Below, one piece after another: positions 44,467-56,615 of a DNA stretch of 64,000 bases (positions within the stretch are counted from its first letter, which is position 1; every line of letters begins with the position of its first letter). This DNA is from Calonectria ilicicola (Eukaryota > Ascomycota > Sordariomycetes > Hypocreales > Nectriaceae). A program made the translations under genes and the position numbers. The notes below the pieces were generated by a model. It made no database searches. It had not been told where the DNA came from and was given only the letters and a program-made list of their open reading frames with translations. Location: assembly GCA_020809705.1 (NCBI GenBank), contig CP085828.1:4154001-4218000 (forward strand), read 5' to 3'.

Positions 44467-46129
44467 ATGTCCACTCAGACTCCTACGGAGGATCAGCTTG
44501 AAGCTGGCGTACAGGTGACTGGCGAAAATGACGAGCTCTCTAATAAGGGATCACCCAAAGCCGAGAACTTTGACTCAGTGGACCCGAATATTGTTGGGTG
44601 GGATGGCCTAGATGACCCAGAGAACCCTCTGAATTGGCCCGGATGGAAGAAAAATACCCACGTCGCTATCGTGAGCATGTTTGCCCTTTTCGCGTAAGAG
44701 CCAGCCTTCCCACAGACTTTGAAATGAAAATCACCGCTGACATCGTTCAGAAACCTTGCAGCAACCATGTTTGCCCCGGGAGCACAAGAGTTGGTGACCG
44801 AGTTTCACATTACCGATTCTACCGTGCAGTCCATGACGGTCAGCATTTATGTGCTTGGCTTTGCCTTGGGCCCTATCATTCTTGCACCTCTTTCTGAACT
44901 ATACGGCCGTCTCATTATCTACTACATCTGTCTTAGCGTATACTTTGCATTCACCGTCGGTTGTGCCTTTAGCATAAATGTTGGCATGTTTCTCGCTTTC
45001 CGCTTTCTCGCTGGCTGTGCCGCAGCTGGCCCTATGAGTATTGGAGGCGGTACAGTCGCCGACCTTATCCCGCAAGAAAAGCGTGGGAAAGCCATGGCAC
45101 TATTCACAATGGGACCAATCCTGGGACCTGTACGTATTTCTTTGCGAATGCACTGACTTGTGCTAACCAGTTTTCAAGGTTCTTGGCCCGATTATCGGAG
45201 GATTCGTCTCTGAGGATGCCGGCTGGCGTTGGACCTTTCGAATCATTTTGATCTTGGTGAGTTGTGTTAAATTTGTTTAGAAGAAGTTATCATTCTAATG
45301 GTTATATTTGCAGACAGGCATCCTTGTTGTCAGTATGGTGGCATTTATGAGAGAGACCAATGCATCTGTTTTGCTGGCGCGAAAAACTGAGCGACTGCGA
45401 AAAGAGACCGGAAACGACAAACTCGTTCCTAGGGGAGCCAGAAGAGAAACACCCGGAGAAATGCTTGCTCGAGCGAGTGTACGCCCGCTGAAACTCTTAG
45501 TATTCTCGCCAATTCTACTTTTCATGTCCCTTTACACAGGGATCCTCTTTGGCCTCGTCTTTTTACTTTTTACAACATTTCCATCCTTATTTCAAGGCGT
45601 CTATGGCTTCAGTGCCGGAGTGGCTGGATTGGCATATCTCGGCCTAGGCCTGGGCATGATCCTAGGCTTGTTACTATTTTCAGCCTTCAGCGACAAACTT
45701 CTGAAACCCAGGCAAGACGGGCCCAAACCCGAGGATCGTCTTATCCTCATGAGGTGGCTGGGCCCGATTACCCCACTGGGTTGCTTCATGTACGGTTGGA
45801 GTGCGTACTATCATACCCATTGGATTGTTCCTATTATAGGAACCTTCTTTATCGGGTTGGGGGCTCTATTTGTCGTTATGCCAGGGCAAATCTATCTGGT
45901 TGATGCGTTCGGAGCCGAAGCTGCTGCCTCAGCCCTTGCAGCTAATCTGCTTATTCGCTCTCCTTTTGGCGCGTTTTTCACTCTAGTCGCCGACCCGCTG
46001 TATCAAAGTCTTGGACTTGGTTGGGGGAATAGTGTGTTGGGATTCATCTGCCTTGCTTTTACTCCCTTGCCGTGGCTATTCTACCGCTATGGAGAGACGC
46101 TGAGAACTAGATTTACAGTCGATCTGTAA
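44467..46129 (+). CDS. MFS transporter, DHA1 (drug:H+ / polyamine) type
   Basis: Four exons, 44467-44693, 44751-45129, 45179-45256 and 45314-46129, encode 499 aa. All introns are GT-AG and keep frame. The N-terminal tail ends in VGWDGLDDPENPLNWPGWKK, the hallmark of fungal DHA1 proteins of the Tpo/Flr type. Signature A-like LAPLSELYGR follows helix 2, and the MGPILGPVLGPIIGGF motif C of antiporters spans the exon 2/3 joint. Twelve helices are visible. Usual activity is proton-driven export of drugs, polyamines or toxic metabolites at the plasma membrane. Context with a regulator and beta-glucosidase suggests export or handling of an aglycone or sugar-linked compound; this is inference. Confidence 0.92.
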
Positions 46130-48071
46130 CTTTACAGTGGCTCTCATTGATTTTTGTTTTCGCAGCGATAAAGCGAAGAAGAGCCTGGCATGGCCTTGAT
46201 GAAACTAGGTGTGGGGGAGATTGGAAATGAAACTTACACCTTTGACCAGAATAACTTCAAGATCTAGGGAGAATTGTATTATAGAATTAGATGAAGTTTA
46301 GATGGGAGAAATCCATCTTTCATGTGCAATAGACCTCGGTAGTAATATTGTATGACCACGTTTACATGCATTCGGGCCTGGTTGCCAATTGGCAGCGATT
46401 TTAGTCCAAGTAAAATAATTGCAGATTTTGTCCAAGTCCACTCGTCGCCGCTGAACTGGCTGATAATGGCGTTTGTTGCTGTCACCATCGCCAATGTCGC
46501 ACCATTCGGAATGCGCAAATTAAAATCAAAAGCGGACCATCGTCTCCACCAATTCACGATCTAAAAACGCCGTATTATTCGTATCGGCCCTTGATGTTTA
46601 GTCCAGGACATTGTGACGTCTTTTTGAAGCCCATGTCAATGCGCGCTGGAAATGGGCCGACTAAGTCTGAGACCTTGCTCCTCGATAAGAACCATCCGAT
46701 GACTAGCGCCAAGATCTACCATTGTGGTGCCCTAACTCAACCCCGCACAGCCAGTAAGCAAGGCCGCCACCCCGTAGGTGCTGGGTGGAAATTTAGGGGG
46801 TTCAGAGCCCAAGACACGGCGCTAATCGAGCGATTAGTGTTGATCCGGCGATCTTCTAGTTGGTTCCTAAATAGTGGAATAATGTTTGAAATAATGAGAC
46901 ACTGTTGCCCAATTAGACTGAAAATCCCTAATAGTGAAAAGCTTTGACCTTTGCGCTTGGGAAGCAGCTGGTATTAGGTTCAACGTAAATCGAGTTCTGC
47001 GTGGCTCAAATCCCATCGCTATGAGAAGCTCAACTTGGTATTGGATAGGGAGATGACTCTGAAAATATTACCCAGCGTCTCCGATGGGTTGAGCAAAGCC
47101 CAAGGCTGAGTATTTCACTATGGAAAAGAAAGTTTGACCGATAGGAATGTTCTTGGTGTGGGGTCATAGTAACTAAGGCAAAAAGAACATACTACTTCTT
47201 AGCTAGGCATTTGTAGCGTTGCCACCCAATTAAGAAGACATGCTACATGGCAATATGTGAGGTTGGTTGATAAGTGAAAATATGAGAATATCTTGAAATG
47301 CAATGATATCATCAGAAGACGCTTAAACTTTCGGCCAATGCCTTGGTAATGCTGCATAAATCTAATTGTGGTGATCTTCAGCCAACAGTCAATTACAGAT
47401 GCTGCGTCAATTAATGGTTGTCTTAACCTTACTAATGCGGCTTATACCGGTGAATGGATCTTACGATGTGGTATTCATGCTAACATTGTAACCAGATCAT
47501 GGTCGAGAAAAGCTGGAGACTTGGGCAGATGCACTTGCACAATGAAAGCATGTAGTCGAAACTCGTTTCTATTAAATGAGTAATATTCCCATGTTTTTTT
47601 TTCGCATTGGAATTCTTCAAGTATTGATCTCGACAGAGAAAACAAAAAATAACTTCAGGTAGTTTTTTTTTCCAGTCTCCGGGAAAGAAGAAAAGAAAAG
47701 AAAGAAAAAAAACGTTGTGTCAGATGACTCTAATATTGAAGCTTAGGAGGCTTGCAGCCATGTCTTACCTGACTAAATTAGATAATTGATCAGCAAAGAC
47801 ACGAACGTAATTTGTCTTGGATCTCTACCCGGACTATATTCTACTCCAATGAGAACAATCCGAAGCTAGACACAATAATATTAATGTATACACCAGGATA
47901 GCTAGCGGACTGGCCCATGATTTATCAGTGACGAGAAATTTTCCATGAAACCAACCAACTTTCAAATGTTTCCAATGGTCGGTTCATCTCTTTGAAGCAT
48001 AAAGTACAATCACTCTACATTTTCTGGAAAATTTATTTTCAAGATAGATACCATTTGAAGCTAGACTCAAG
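46130..48071. other. Non-coding stretch, about 1.9 kb
   Basis: No gene is recognised. Frames around 46.3-46.9 kb on both strands have protein-like patches but no start context, domain or splice structure. A/G-rich and T-rich low complexity occurs near 47600-47715. Confidence 0.4.
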
Positions 48072-48684
48072 ATGAACTTGCTTCCCATCTCAATTTGTTT
48101 AAGTATTTTCGGTCTTGCCTTGGTTCTCGCAGCCCCTGGAGGGAGCTCATTTGCCATACGATCTGCTGAGGCTCCCCCTGGATCGAAACATCTTTTTGGG
48201 CGTGATATTTCTGGGCTCAACACAATACAAAGTCGCCACGCCGCAGAAATTATCGCACAAGCCAAGAATGACCAAGTTGGCATGCATGGATGTCAACCCG
48301 CAATTACAATAGCACTTACTGAGGTAAGTCGACAGAAATCTGTGTTTGGAATGCTGACTGACTTTTGAATAGTCTAATATTAGAATCTTGGCAAATGCTC
48401 AAGTCCCCCAGTCACTCACATATCAAAACGATGGTATGGGATCTGACCAAGATAGCATCGGCCTATTCCAGCGGCGCACCCAGTTCTACAGATATGTCGG
48501 ATGCTCAATGAAAGCTGACTGTTCAACGCGCGAGCTTTTCAAGGAAATTAAAGGTGTAAAGGGTTGGGATAAGATGGATGTCGCTACTCTGTGTCAAAAG
48601 GTGCAGAAATCTGAAGTTCCATCAGCTTACCTCAAGCACATCGAGACAGCAGCACAAGTTTGTAGAGATGGTGGAAATTTTTGA
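48072..48684 (+). CDS. Secreted bacterial-type muramidase-like (lytic transglycosylase fold) protein
   Basis: Two exons, 48072-48323 and 48373-48684 (intron GTAAGT..GAATAG), encode 187 aa. The signal peptide is MNLLPISICLSIFGLALVLA. The rest is one domain: ALTES with a likely catalytic Glu at the exon joint, ILANAQVPQSLTYQNDGMGS, DQDSIGLFQRRTQFYRYVGC, GVKGWDKMDVATLCQKVQKS and YLKHIETAAQVC. These motifs match a lysozyme-like domain I know from actinobacterial and phage peptidoglycan hydrolases (compare the family pattern E-S-x-x-x-N-x-x-N, GxDxDSxGLFQQR, GW). Six cysteines, several of them fungal additions, suggest disulfides. Fungi lack peptidoglycan, so the target is probably bacterial. A bacterial origin by transfer is inference. 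Confidence 0.75.
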
Positions 48685-48772
48685 CGGAGAGGTTTCGGAT
48701 TTCAAACTAAGAGGACTTTTGAAATGTAAATAGCTGTATAAACTATCTTAATTCTTGGAGGAATAACATCGT

Positions 48773-51700
48773 TTAAGCATACTCAAGACGGCTCTTCTCC
48801 CACTCTGGTCTCAAGTGACTTCCATCAAAATTCATGTCATAACTAGTGGAATGGACGTAGTTGGCCACCCAATCCACCTTCATTTCCACTCCCTCAGATG
48901 ACTGACTCCAAACAGCCACCAGGATTGTGTTTTCCCCATTGTAGTTCAACACTCCAGGAGGGACAGGGAAGTCAATCTGGTGTCCAATATGAGGGCTGAA
49001 CCGACCATACTGATAGCCATTCACAAAGAGCAGAGCTCGCAACCGGTTCGAATAGGCTGGATTGGTGGCCGAGAATGTATTATCCGAGGTCGACGTAAGC
49101 CGGAACGAGATGGAGACGTCAAGGCCTTTAGGAACGTTGAGCGATGCGACAGTGCGGAATGCGCGAACTCCGGCGGACGGGACTATAAGAGTTGAAGTAT
49201 TGCTTGGAACCTCTGTCCAGTCGTCACCGGAATATCCTGGCAGGTGCATACCCACGCGTTCCGCATACAATCCTCCTTCGTTCATTGGACCTCGGACAGG
49301 GTCAATGTTATCTTCGAGTCCTGCATTACCCGCAATCTTCCATTCTGTGAAGCTGTAATTGCTTCCTGAACCGACCAATGTGGCGTTTAAAATTCCTCGT
49401 GGCTGGACTGCAGCATCACGTAACTCATGACCACTCTGATCCATGAGAACAGTCAAGATATTATCGCCCTTCTTATTGAGTGTGGCATTTTTGAAGGAGA
49501 AAGTTCCCGTATTTGCACCAAGATATGAAAGACCGTAATAGGAGCCGACATAGTCTGAGTTTACCCACACAGAGTAGCCGAATGCAAAGCCGCCTGAAAG
49601 GTTGAGATAAACCCCAGTTGGTGCATCATCCGTAGAGGGAAACGTGGCTCTGTATATGTGGTTTCCGTAGTGAATCTTGTGGTCGTCAACATACAAAACA
49701 GGGTTGTTGTCCGCAGGCTTGGATGGATTTGGTGTTTCCGTGTTATTGGCAACTAATGAGGGTAAGCTTGTGACAAACAAAAATAAGTGGTTGATACGCA
49801 CCAACCCAACCCTTTTCACTGGGCTTGTAGTCTTTTTTAATTTCTGGGAGGCTGTCGGCCCACTCCCAGGAACCCAGAGAAGGCAGTTTAAAACTTGACG
49901 GTCCGTCTACAGACACAACATACTTTTGGTCCTTGTGTGATTTGATGGTAGCCTTCTTACCATTCCAATTGATGGTGCGGAGATTCTTTGTCGCAAATAC
50001 AGTTATTGTTGTTGAGTTTGCCTCATCACCATTGAGATTCAAAGTCTGCTTCTTCTTGTCGTATTCGGCAGAACGCACTAGATAGGGGCCCTGTACGAAA
50101 ACTTGAAAAGACGTTAGTTGAATCATGATTTAAAGGGTTCCAAGCTTACCAGTGTTATTTTCCGGGGCCATAGGGTCGTTATCTAGGGTTGGAACCCAAA
50201 ATGTGTGTGCCGTCTTCCGGTCAAGGAGCAAGACGTGGGCACCATCATCAAGTTGGATCACGCTCATTCCCTCGTTCTGTACGTATGAGAATGTAATTCC
50301 AGCGCTGCCTTTGTGTGTCTTCACAGAGTCTTTGCCAGCAGTACTCAATACTTTAGCCTTTGATACGCCCTTGATGGTGAATTCTCCAGATTCGCCTTCC
50401 GGTAGCCACAACGCAAGAATCTCTTTGCCATCAACAATAGAAAAGCTGAGCACCTCGGCAGTCGAGTAAAGCAATGTCTTCTTGCCAAATGTAAAATCTG
50501 TGACAAGAATCTTGGCTTGGTGGCCATTGATAGTAATGTCATCACTATATTGTGGGATGGTCAGTTTTCCATTAGATGTGTTGACGTCCAGCTTAAATGT
50601 TTCTTTAGTGCTCGATGTAGAGTCATTGTGCCGAATTACGTAAAATGCAGCATTTGTGTTGGGGTTTCTGAGCTCAGCGGCAGTGATGGCACTGTTGCTA
50701 GTGTAATTTGTACCCAGCCCAACACGATCGGTGTGAGCCAGATCGTGGGCCACCCTGGTGAACAGAACAAGAAGTTTCGTCTCGTAGTACTTGTCCCAAA
50801 GTTGGCGGTTCTCAGACACTGGCGAGGAGTAGTCATAGCTTGTCGCTACCACCGGGCAAGCAGAATGTCCCCAATTCGTTCCGCCAAACATCATGTAGAG
50901 CGAAATAGCCGTAACACGTTGGTAGATGAGATCGCGGTAAAAGATGTTTGCAAAATCTGCACCAATATCCTCTGGGCATCCACCCTGAGGACCACCCCAT
51001 GGATTGTAAGATCCTCCCTGAAACTCAGGCATGAAATTGGGCTGTCTGGGCGACTGGACAGTGAAGTAGTCGTAGTACTGTTGCGTCTGGTAGGCTACAT
51101 ACTCGCCATTGGTTCCAGTGCATTCGCTAAGATTGCAACTCCAGCACGAAGGGTAGCTGTCGAGCCCAACAACATCTACGTTGCCGGTAGCGTTGGAAAA
51201 ATCCTTCGACCAAGAGTATCCCCTCATATTAGGCGCATTATGGGAAAGCGGTACATCGATACCGCTGTCCCTTGCGCTGTCCTCTAGTGCCTGCATGTAA
51301 TTCGCGATGGTTGGATTAAGAGTTCGTTTGCTAATGTCTTTCCATTGGCCACCCAACTCGTTCTCGATCTGGAAGATGATGACATTTCCACCATTTGTGA
51401 CAAGGTGCGGCTTGATAATGCTAGAAATCTCTTCCCAGTATGGCTTCCAAGCCTTGGTGTATCTGTCATCGTCATTTCGGAGAGTTCCATACTCTCCTGT
51501 CGTAAGCCACAACGGGAAGCCGCCGGCGTTCGTTTCAGCATTGACATAAGGGCCAGGGCGAATAATGACATACATGCCCAACTCTTTTGCCAGGGTCAAA
51601 ATGGAAGTAAAATTATGGCCACCGTTAGTGAAATCAAGACTGTCTGGTGATGCGCTGTGGTAACCCCACGAGTTGTAAATGGAGAAGGTGTTGAAACTTG

Positions 51701-52141
51701 TTTTGTTAGCTGGAGTCTTGATGAATTTGCTATATCACTTACCCGGCAGCCTTGATCTTTTCAAGTAAATCTCGCCATAACTCAGGACTTTTAGAAGTGT
51801 TAAACAATTTCCAAACAATACTGATGTCGAACTCACACTGGATATCGCCATGGGTGGAACTAGGTTATGTGAGAAATTTATTATCATCAACGTGAGCAGC
51901 ATATTACTCACCTCTCCAGAAAAAACAAAGAGTCTCTGTCCATTGACCTGATAACTGTAGTGGTCCCTAAATAATTCTTGTTAGACAAATTTTGTGACCC
52001 TGAAGCTTGCGGGTGGATTTCTAACCATTGGACAACCTCATTCAACCCATTGTCAAGAACAAGCCACTCCGTTTGGGCGATGGCGGCATGCCCGAACAGC
52101 GCCAAGCTCCCAAGCCCCGCGGCAAACGTTGAAAACTTCAT
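48773..52141 (-). CDS. Secreted GH35 beta-galactosidase
   Basis: Seven exons: 52141-52026, 51966-51912, 51859-51837, 51787-51743, 51696-50150, 50101-49802 and 49752-48773. They encode 1021 aa, normal for fungal LacA-type enzymes. Exons 2-4 are very small (55, 23 and 45 nt) and rebuild the conserved [20 protein letters not shown]. The signal peptide is [22 protein letters not shown]. The acid/base is near Glu193 in FQIENELGG and the nucleophile near Glu304 in [13 protein letters not shown]. Beta domains with [11 protein letters not shown] follow, then two jelly rolls. It releases terminal beta-galactose from plant polysaccharides or oligosaccharides. Three CGG-N7-CCG sites lie 520-571 bases upstream. 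Confidence 0.93.
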
Positions 52142-52660
52142 CGCGAGTGGTGACTCGAGGTTCATGTAAACGCACACACACACGATGAGGCTGACATTCA
52201 TCCATAAGAGAAGTGCAGAGCTTTTATTGTTAATGCTCTCCTTGCCCATGTCGGGAAAACCGGCCTTTTCGGAGGATGGCATGATGCATTTCGCTCTTGT
52301 CTATTGACGCTCCAATCATCGCCTTGGATTCTTTTTAGCCTCCAGAAACTTTCACCCAAGCTTGGGATCGACGGGGGAACTAACAAGCATGATGATTTCC
52401 CCGCCACTCATCTTGACGCAATTGACCAGGGCCAGTGTTGTGCGGGGTTCGGCATTTTGATGGGCCGAATACAAGCAGCTAACTGTGGATCAACAACAAC
52501 GGAGTTATTACTGATCGTAGGTGCGCGCATTTAGACTCGCGCACGTTCGTTGGTTGTTGCAACGAGTGCGAGTGGACGACTTTCTTGGATTTTTCCCCTC
52601 GATCAAGAAGTTAACTCATCATGGACTTGAGCGTCTATATATTGCACCGAGTCGTTTCTT

Positions 52661-52712
52661 CGGATGGAAGCCGTCTGTATCGGCACAAAGCCGTTGCATC
52701 GGCATGAAGCCG
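52661..52712. promoter_or_regulatory. Three CGG-N7-CCG sites at 19-20 bp spacing
   Basis: CGGATGGAAGCCG (52661-52673), CGGCACAAAGCCG (52681-52693) and CGGCATGAAGCCG (52700-52712). Each is an inverted CGG/CCG pair with a 7-base spacer, and starts are 20 and 19 bases apart, about two helical turns. They lie 520-571 bases upstream of the GH35 ATG. Nearest Zn2Cys6 gene: 54110. The remaining spacer 52142-53086 holds no gene. Confidence 0.6.
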
Positions 52713-53086
52713 CCCGTACCAAATTATGAACTTGGTGGTGTCGAGTCCACAATTGCTTTGTGGAAAATCTCAACACCATGCAAACCTCCTCGCCAGAATT
52801 GAGAACGAGGCAATAATGCAAAATTCCTAGACTGCCGGGAAGTTTAAAAAAGGATTACTCAGCCTACACCCGATTTTTACTTTTAATGTGGAATTTCAGG
52901 AACATATGCAATTGATCAAATTTCCATCATTGTTGGGACGCATACCTTGGGTTAGATTTGGCGCCGCATCACACACCACGCCTTGGACTTTGGCACGACA
53001 ACCGACATTTCTCTCACATCATATTGGCCGCCATTTTAGGACAAGTGCAAAAGAGTCGACTCCTCAAAGGGAGCGGGTTGTGATTT

Positions 53087-53184
53087 TGCCCCGTGCTGGA
53101 ATCGAACCAGTGATCTTATCGTTTCGTGATGGAAGGACGGAGCTTCGCTACTAGTGATACGCTTTACCACTGAGCCAACGGGGC
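53087..53184 (-). tRNA. tRNA-Thr(AGT) with intron, possibly degenerate
   Basis: The 7-bp acceptor arms GCCCCGT and ACGGGGC pair perfectly, with discriminator A and T-loop TTCGATT. The anticodon loop CTAGTAG gives AGT, followed by an intron of about 25 nt, as usual for intron-containing tRNAs. Weak points are an A-C mismatch at the outer T-stem pair (ACTGG/CCAGC), a D-stem with one mismatch (GCTC/AAGC) and a mismatch closing the anticodon stem. Two of these would be repaired by reverting G-to-A transitions, so this may be a mutated copy. Confidence 0.7.
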
Positions 53185-53739
53185 ATGTGTTTCCGAGATG
53201 CCAATGTCGAATGTGAATGAGCCTTGGGGCGGCATCCATCGTGATCCGTTGCAACATTGGGTGCAGACCAATGTACTGCTGAATGATCCTAGGTTTGAGT
53301 AGAGGAGTTCTGTCTATCAGTGCACATAGTACCAATATACTCAAAATAGCAGTTGCTTTAACAATGATATCGAATGGCTCCAAAACACGCGGGTGGTCAC
53401 AAGTTAACCTTTCAGTTATGAGATATCCCAAATCCAAAATAGAAAATAGCGGGAGCTAGGAATGAAGGCGGTTTGCATATTGCGGAACAAAAATCATGAA
53501 GAAGACTCCCATTTTTGTACCTCAGATGTCAATGAGACGCTCTCTTTAATTATTTCGCTAAGATTAGGGCGGATATCTCGGGTTTGGATTGCAACAAAGT
53601 GCTGTATACAGGATGAGTATCGATGATTTGATGAAGTTCAAGGCGAAAGAAACCCTGAAAAAAACATCCATCGATATACACTAAAACACCTAGGCTAAGC
53701 CTAGTCTCAAGTTCATTAACACGGAACGACTCAATGAGA

Positions 53740-53778
53740 TGGATATTTCCCACGGGTATTCTCCACGGATATTTGCCG
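53740..53778 (+). promoter_or_regulatory. Three abutting 13-bp YGG-N7-CCR elements
   Basis: TGGATATTTCCCA (53740-53752), CGGGTATTCTCCA (53753-53765) and CGGATATTTGCCG (53766-53778) follow each other without a gap base. They are 332-370 bases upstream of the Zn2Cys6 ATG at 54110, fitting autoregulation. The last is a perfect CGG-N7-CCG pair. Confidence 0.65.
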
Positions 53779-54109
53779 AGAGAGGGGTCGGTCGGTCTGA
53801 CTAAACGTACGCTAGCACGTTGAACGCTGGCGATTTTTGGGTCTGTTGATGTCACTCGCCTGTTTGAGCTAGTGCTCTGCAGTGTTCGCAGTGCGAGAAC
53901 TTCCCCACAGTCAAAGCATTGTCCGTTTGAGGAAAAGGTTCGCCGGCTGTGAACTCTCCAGTTTTGCATGCAAACCTTGGCTGCGCATCATATTCTTTTG
54001 CAATATGCACGCTGAGTGGGAAATTGATGATTTTCTCTGGCTGATGTAGATGAGACTGCGTCACGACCTCCAATTCATCTTAAAGCTCACGTCAACAAGC
54101 TCCTCAACA

Positions 54110-56615
54110 ATGGATTCAGGGAATGATGGGGCCGGTTCGGAAATCATGACCAAAGGTAAAACAACAACAAATTCTGGGGGTAAACGTCAGCGAAACCATC
54201 GGAGATTTCGAGGTTTGACATGTGCCAACTGTCGCATGAGAAAGGTGTGGTTTATAATTGACCCCGAACGCGAAAACACCGGTTTGTCTAATCTCTGACT
54301 TTGCATTGTGCCGACAGGTCAAATGCGAGGGCAGCCAACCCACATGCAAAACATGTGAAGTTTACCATGTCAAGTGCCACTATGATAAACCACCGCCTCT
54401 CTCCCAAGTTGTCGCTATGGCAAAGAAGCTACAAGAAGCCGAAAAGACCATAGAGCGACTCCAGGAAGCCAACGGACCATTACCTGCAAGAGAGGACTCA
54501 TTTATTTGTGAAGTAGAGCAGTCGATGTCCCCAGCATCACTTTCAGCAGACGAGAGCCGCCGTATTGATATCACACCTATGGCTAAGGTCTCTGGCTCTG
54601 GCCCGAGTCAATCTAGTCTCGCAATTCTCTCTCCAACACAACAGGACTTTTCGCAAATCCCAAAGAGTCCCAGCCACCCCCCGCCCAAAATCACTGCCAA
54701 AGGCCAACTAGCCACCGACATTAGTATTGATGAGAACGGTAAGATCTGCTACTACGGCCCCACGTCAGCCGTTCACGAACCACTTGTTCTCGAAGGTCCG
54801 TCAACAAAATCTCCAAGCTGCAGCGGTCTCTCGCAAAGGGACGAACTCCGTTCATACTTGACAAGCCATGCCAGAGAATCAGCAATCTGGGAAGACTTTG
54901 CCCTCGGCAACACTGCTCTCCAAACTGGAATCTCTCGACAGGTCATGGCACGACTACTTCATTTACACTGGACTTGGGTTGCGCCAATGTTCATGTGGGT
55001 ATATCGACCTGCATTTGTGCGTATGTTTTGACCGAGCTGCCTGAGCCCGGGCCAATATCCTTTCCTCTCATCTTTATACATTATGTTTAACCTCCATTAT
55101 CTAGGTGACATGACAACTGGGGGACGCTATTATTCCGAGTTTCTCCTGATGGTTCTATGTGCACATTCATCCAAGTATCAAGACAGTCACTACACAGATC
55201 TCCTGTTTACTCGAGTGCGCGCACTTCTTGGCGATGCAATTCAACAGCCAAGCTCTATTCCAACTGTTCAAGGCCTACTCCAACTAAGCGCTCGTGAGTT
55301 GGCTCAAGGGTCCATCTCTCAAGCATGGTTGTACAGCGGCATGGCTTTTAGGATGGCTGAAGATCTCGGTCTACAGCATAATGGCCCTAATATCGCCGAC
55401 TTAAAAGGATTGACTCCTATAGACCTGGAGATTCGAAGAAGACTCTTCTGGAGCTGTTATTTCTGGGATAAGTAAGTTGGATGAATTCAATCATACTTCT
55501 CCAAAAACTACCCAGCAAGCCGATACTTACACCATGGCCATGCAGGGCAATGAGCCTCTACACGGGAAGATTACCTGCTGTCACAGAGCTCCCGCAGAAT
55601 CCTATCGACTTTAGTGAGTCCAATATTTCCTTTGCGCCCTGAATGATGGCTCTTGATCCTAATATGGCACCTAGTGGATGATTCGGCTGAATTTGAGACA
55701 TGGAGCCCTTACTTCGAGGACTCTTCTCCATTAACTAAGCTCCCGCCTGGAAATTATCCATCAATGAAGAGCTATGCAGTTTCGTGCTTTGCCAATTCTT
55801 GCAAACTATCTGTGATTATCAACGAAATAATTGTCCAACTCTACTCGAGACGAAGCAGAGCCATCACTGAAACGTCCCTTCAGAATATCAAAGACTCTCT
55901 CCACGCATGGAGAGCTGAGTCGCCAGCTCATTTGCGCTACGACCCAGATTATTTACCTACTATTTGCCCACCGCCACATATAATTTCCCAAAAGTATGTG
56001 CCTCTTGCTCTTCACCAGTCGCCCTGCACTTTGACTGGGTCCTATGAAATGGGCATTTGCTTATTCTCATCCGTTAGCATTCTGTATTATACGACTGTAA
56101 TTCTCGCTCATCGGCCATTTTGGTCTGCTTCCATTTATTACCAAGTTTGCATAAACGCGGCTCATAGTATGGAAAGATTACTCCTTCTCCTTGAGTCGAC
56201 GTTCGGGTTTGACAACATCACTTATTTAATGGGCTATTGTATCTACACAGGTGCATCGGCGATTTTGGAAGATGCGAAAAGCAACCAGAGCACCGCTCAT
56301 TCTACAATAAAAACCTTCCTAAGGGCCCTCAATGGAGGCATGGGAAAATGCCCACTTCTTGAGCGGAGCTTGAACATTATCATCAAGGGATTAAAGCGTG
56401 CCCCTCTTCAGCGCTCGATACCCGATCAATTTGGCGTATCTGAGCACAATACCAACCTCGCGGCCAGCAGCTATATTCCCGCTTTTCCGTATTTTGACCC
56501 TACTACCCCTAATGATTTTGATATGGACGCTTACCTGAACAATTTAAACATGGATACTATGGCTACTCTGGATTGCTACCCCGAATTGCAATTGGATTTG
56601 GACAAAATATCGTAA
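54110..56615 (+). CDS. Zn2Cys6 transcription factor of the 54-63 kb cluster
   Basis: Six exons: 54110-54244, 54318-55020, 55105-55471, 55546-55613, 55675-55993 and 56078-56615. They encode 709 aa. Splicing of intron 1 joins CANCRMRK to VKCEGSQPTC, completing the zinc cluster Cys38-Cys65. A coiled coil (AMAKKLQEAEKTIERLQEAN) follows. The middle is the fungal-specific domain (RDMTTGGRYYSEFLLMVLCA, then RRRLFWSCYFWDKAMSLYTG). Intron 5 is 84 nt, exactly 28 codons without a stop. I call it because its removal joins HIISQ to NILYYTTVILAHRPFW, the normal family sequence. The C-terminus is acidic and aromatic, resembling an activation domain. Tandem 13-bp sites upstream suggest autoregulation. Confidence 0.9.

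Noticed and set aside
46279..46564. Sense and antisense frames of 70-92 codons
   Set aside because: No recognisable family, no intron structure, and both strands are open in the same place.
50090..50149. Acceptor GTACAG at 50091 for GH35 intron 5
   Set aside because: It breaks the frame; the acceptor TTCAAG at 50102-50103 after branch CAACTAAC keeps it and restores [10 protein letters not shown].
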